A stretch of DNA of 64,000 nt from Cucumis sativus (taxonomy: Eukaryota > Streptophyta > Magnoliopsida > Cucurbitales > Cucurbitaceae), in NCBI RefSeq assembly GCF_000004075.3, contig NC_026655.2, positions 29,311,489-29,375,488 of the forward strand, read 5' to 3'. Numbering within the stretch: the first letter of the stretch is position 1; each line of letters begins with the position of its first letter. This document shows, piece after piece, positions 62,536 to 64,000 of this stretch. Both the position numbers and the translations under genes were made by a program. The notes under the pieces are model-generated. The model was given only the letters and a program-made list of their open reading frames with translations, had not been told where the DNA came from and searched no databases.

Positions 62536-64000
62536 TTATAGTGTGGCCCTCAGAAACTGTACAACAAAATAGATGATAGCCAGCAGCAGAGCAAATTGGT
62601 ATGCATCTTTTTGGAAGTTGTCCTCACCTTGAAAGAACTACATACAAATTTCCAAGTGTTTTTAGTCATTTAATTAAAGGGTTTGATTACATTAGTTTTA
62701 CTTTCTTTTAAATTAGTTATATTTTTATCTCATTTACACGAATATTTTTAAATATAACAAAATATACCAAAATTTTTACAAAATATAAAAAGATTTTAAA
62801 TTCTATGAATGAAATAAAAGACATTAATAATCTACTAGGGTCTATCAATGACATTGATGGTATCAATGCTATTTTGCTACATTGCAAATAGTCTCAATTT
62901 TTTATTATTCATAACATTTTTTCTTAAATTTACTTAATTCTTCAACTTTATTTAAATTTTATAAAGTTATGCAAAATTACTACAAAATTTTGTGAAGGTT
63001 CACAGTTATATAAAACATAAAATTACAAGTTTAGACCCGTTAAAAAAAATTAAAAGTTTAAAAACCAAATAGATACAAAAGCAATTGTAATTTAACCTAC
63101 ATCTTAATTAAGTATTTTGACCAAAATAAACTATAGGATTTGACATGAGGTTCAACTTTACTGCTAAAAAATAAAATCTTTAGGTTATTTATTTGTATAT
63201 TAGCTGATCTACACATGTGGTTTGAGTCAATCACATAAACATTTGAGAGATTCTGGGACAAACTATTTTGAGAATTATCTTAGCTTTTAAAATTAAAATT
63301 GAAACAAGAGAGCATAAACTATTCTTACAAGTTTATTTGTTTTCAAAAATCAAGTCTATATTTTGAAATTTTAAAAAATTGTTTTTTTTTTGTTTTTTTT
63401 TTTTTTGGAATTTGACTATGAGAAAAAACCTTACCTCACAAAAAATGTAGAAACAAAATTGGGTAAAAATAAACTTAAAGATAAAAAAAATAAAACTAAA
63501 AGAAAAAATCATTACATAAAAGAATATAACTTTCTGGAAAACTAGAAACAAGAACCATCACAATTCACAACCCACTAAAAACGAGAAAGATGGGTTTTGA
63601 GAAAACTATTTCCAATTATTTTTTAAAAAAATCAAAAATAGAAAATCAAAGAGATATGTTTCTCAAAAACCAAAACAAAATACAGTAACATTAGTAAAAG
63701 ACCTCTAAAAATGAGAAAGCATCCAGTAATAGTTACAAATGCTATATATTCAGAAGTTAATAAGATTATTAAAATAGCATTGGTGAAAATGGGAAGAGTA
63801 ATTTAGCTTGATAAAGATAGACAATAAGAAGGATAAAGAACACACTAACCTTGGTAGGATCACCGGAAGGGTCAGGGAACATTTCCAAGTTCTGTTTCTC
63901 GGTAGAGACTCGACCGGTGAGACTGCTCACAGAATCACCCAAGTCCTTTCCAGCCTCGGCAGAGGCAAAGAGATAACGTGAGGCCCAAAAGAAAGCTTGG
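62536..64000 (-). CDS. Unidentified C-terminally membrane-anchored protein, last two exons (partial)
   Basis: Two exons are visible in minus-strand order: the first runs from beyond the window edge to 63850, the second is 62622-62536 with a TAA stop. The first reads QAFFWASRYLFASAEAGKDL, continues with a Ser/Thr and acidic stretch, and ends GDPTK at a GTTAGT donor. The second starts after an AG acceptor in the same phase and reads DNFQKDAYQFALLLAIIYFV, ending QFLRATL. The last 20 residues form one hydrophobic helix, so the protein is probably tail-anchored or has a C-terminal membrane span. The second exon is only 29 codons. I do not recognise the family; a small organelle membrane subunit is one possibility. 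The upstream part lies outside the window. The intron (62623-63849) contains no other visible feature. Confidence 0.6.

Overview
The window looks like nuclear DNA from a dicot plant. It is strongly AT-rich, its genes have multiple exons with GT-AG introns, and it carries plant-type protein families (GH35 beta-galactosidase with a C-terminal lectin domain, GH17 glucanase with an X8 domain, ECT/YTH m6A reader). It also holds many degraded LINEs, CACTA/EnSpm ends, PIF/Harbinger remnants, MITEs and tRNA-derived SINEs. The repeat style suggests a cucurbit to me, but that is an impression and I could not test it. Exon coordinates were worked out by hand from splice signals, reading-phase continuity and family conservation.

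Layout. 0.36-1.4 kb: a decayed LINE 3' end. 2.25-7.17 kb: a pair of 606-bp direct repeats (LINE-derived) bracketing an intronless GH35 beta-galactosidase copy with three single-base frameshifts. 9.8-10.7 kb: a small HMA (heavy-metal-associated domain) protein gene, plus strand. 15.6-24.3 kb: an eight-exon YTH-domain (ECT-type) m6A reader, minus strand; its introns hold a TIR transposon with target-site duplication, a LINE fragment and a MITE. 25-40 kb: a gene-poor stretch with a PIF/Harbinger transposase fossil, AT microsatellites, LTR-like remnants, four CACTA-type terminal arrays, unidentified exon-like pieces and an eL21 ribosomal protein pseudogene. 40.6-42.9 kb: a three-exon gene on the minus strand for an unrecognised helical, glycine-zipper membrane protein. 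49.8-53.1 kb: a GPI-anchor-type GH17 beta-1,3-glucanase, plus strand. 54.9-60.1 kb: a ten-exon A1 aspartic protease, plus strand, with a GC-AG intron. 62.5-64.0 kb (off the edge): the last two exons of an unidentified minus-strand gene ending in a membrane segment.

These are independent eukaryotic genes and I see no operon or gene cluster acting together. The glucanase and the aspartic protease are adjacent, on the same strand, both secreted and both apparently GPI-anchored, but belong to different families. The items most worth following are the glycine-zipper protein, the beta-galactosidase retrocopy, and the CACTA-rich block with transduplicated gene pieces.
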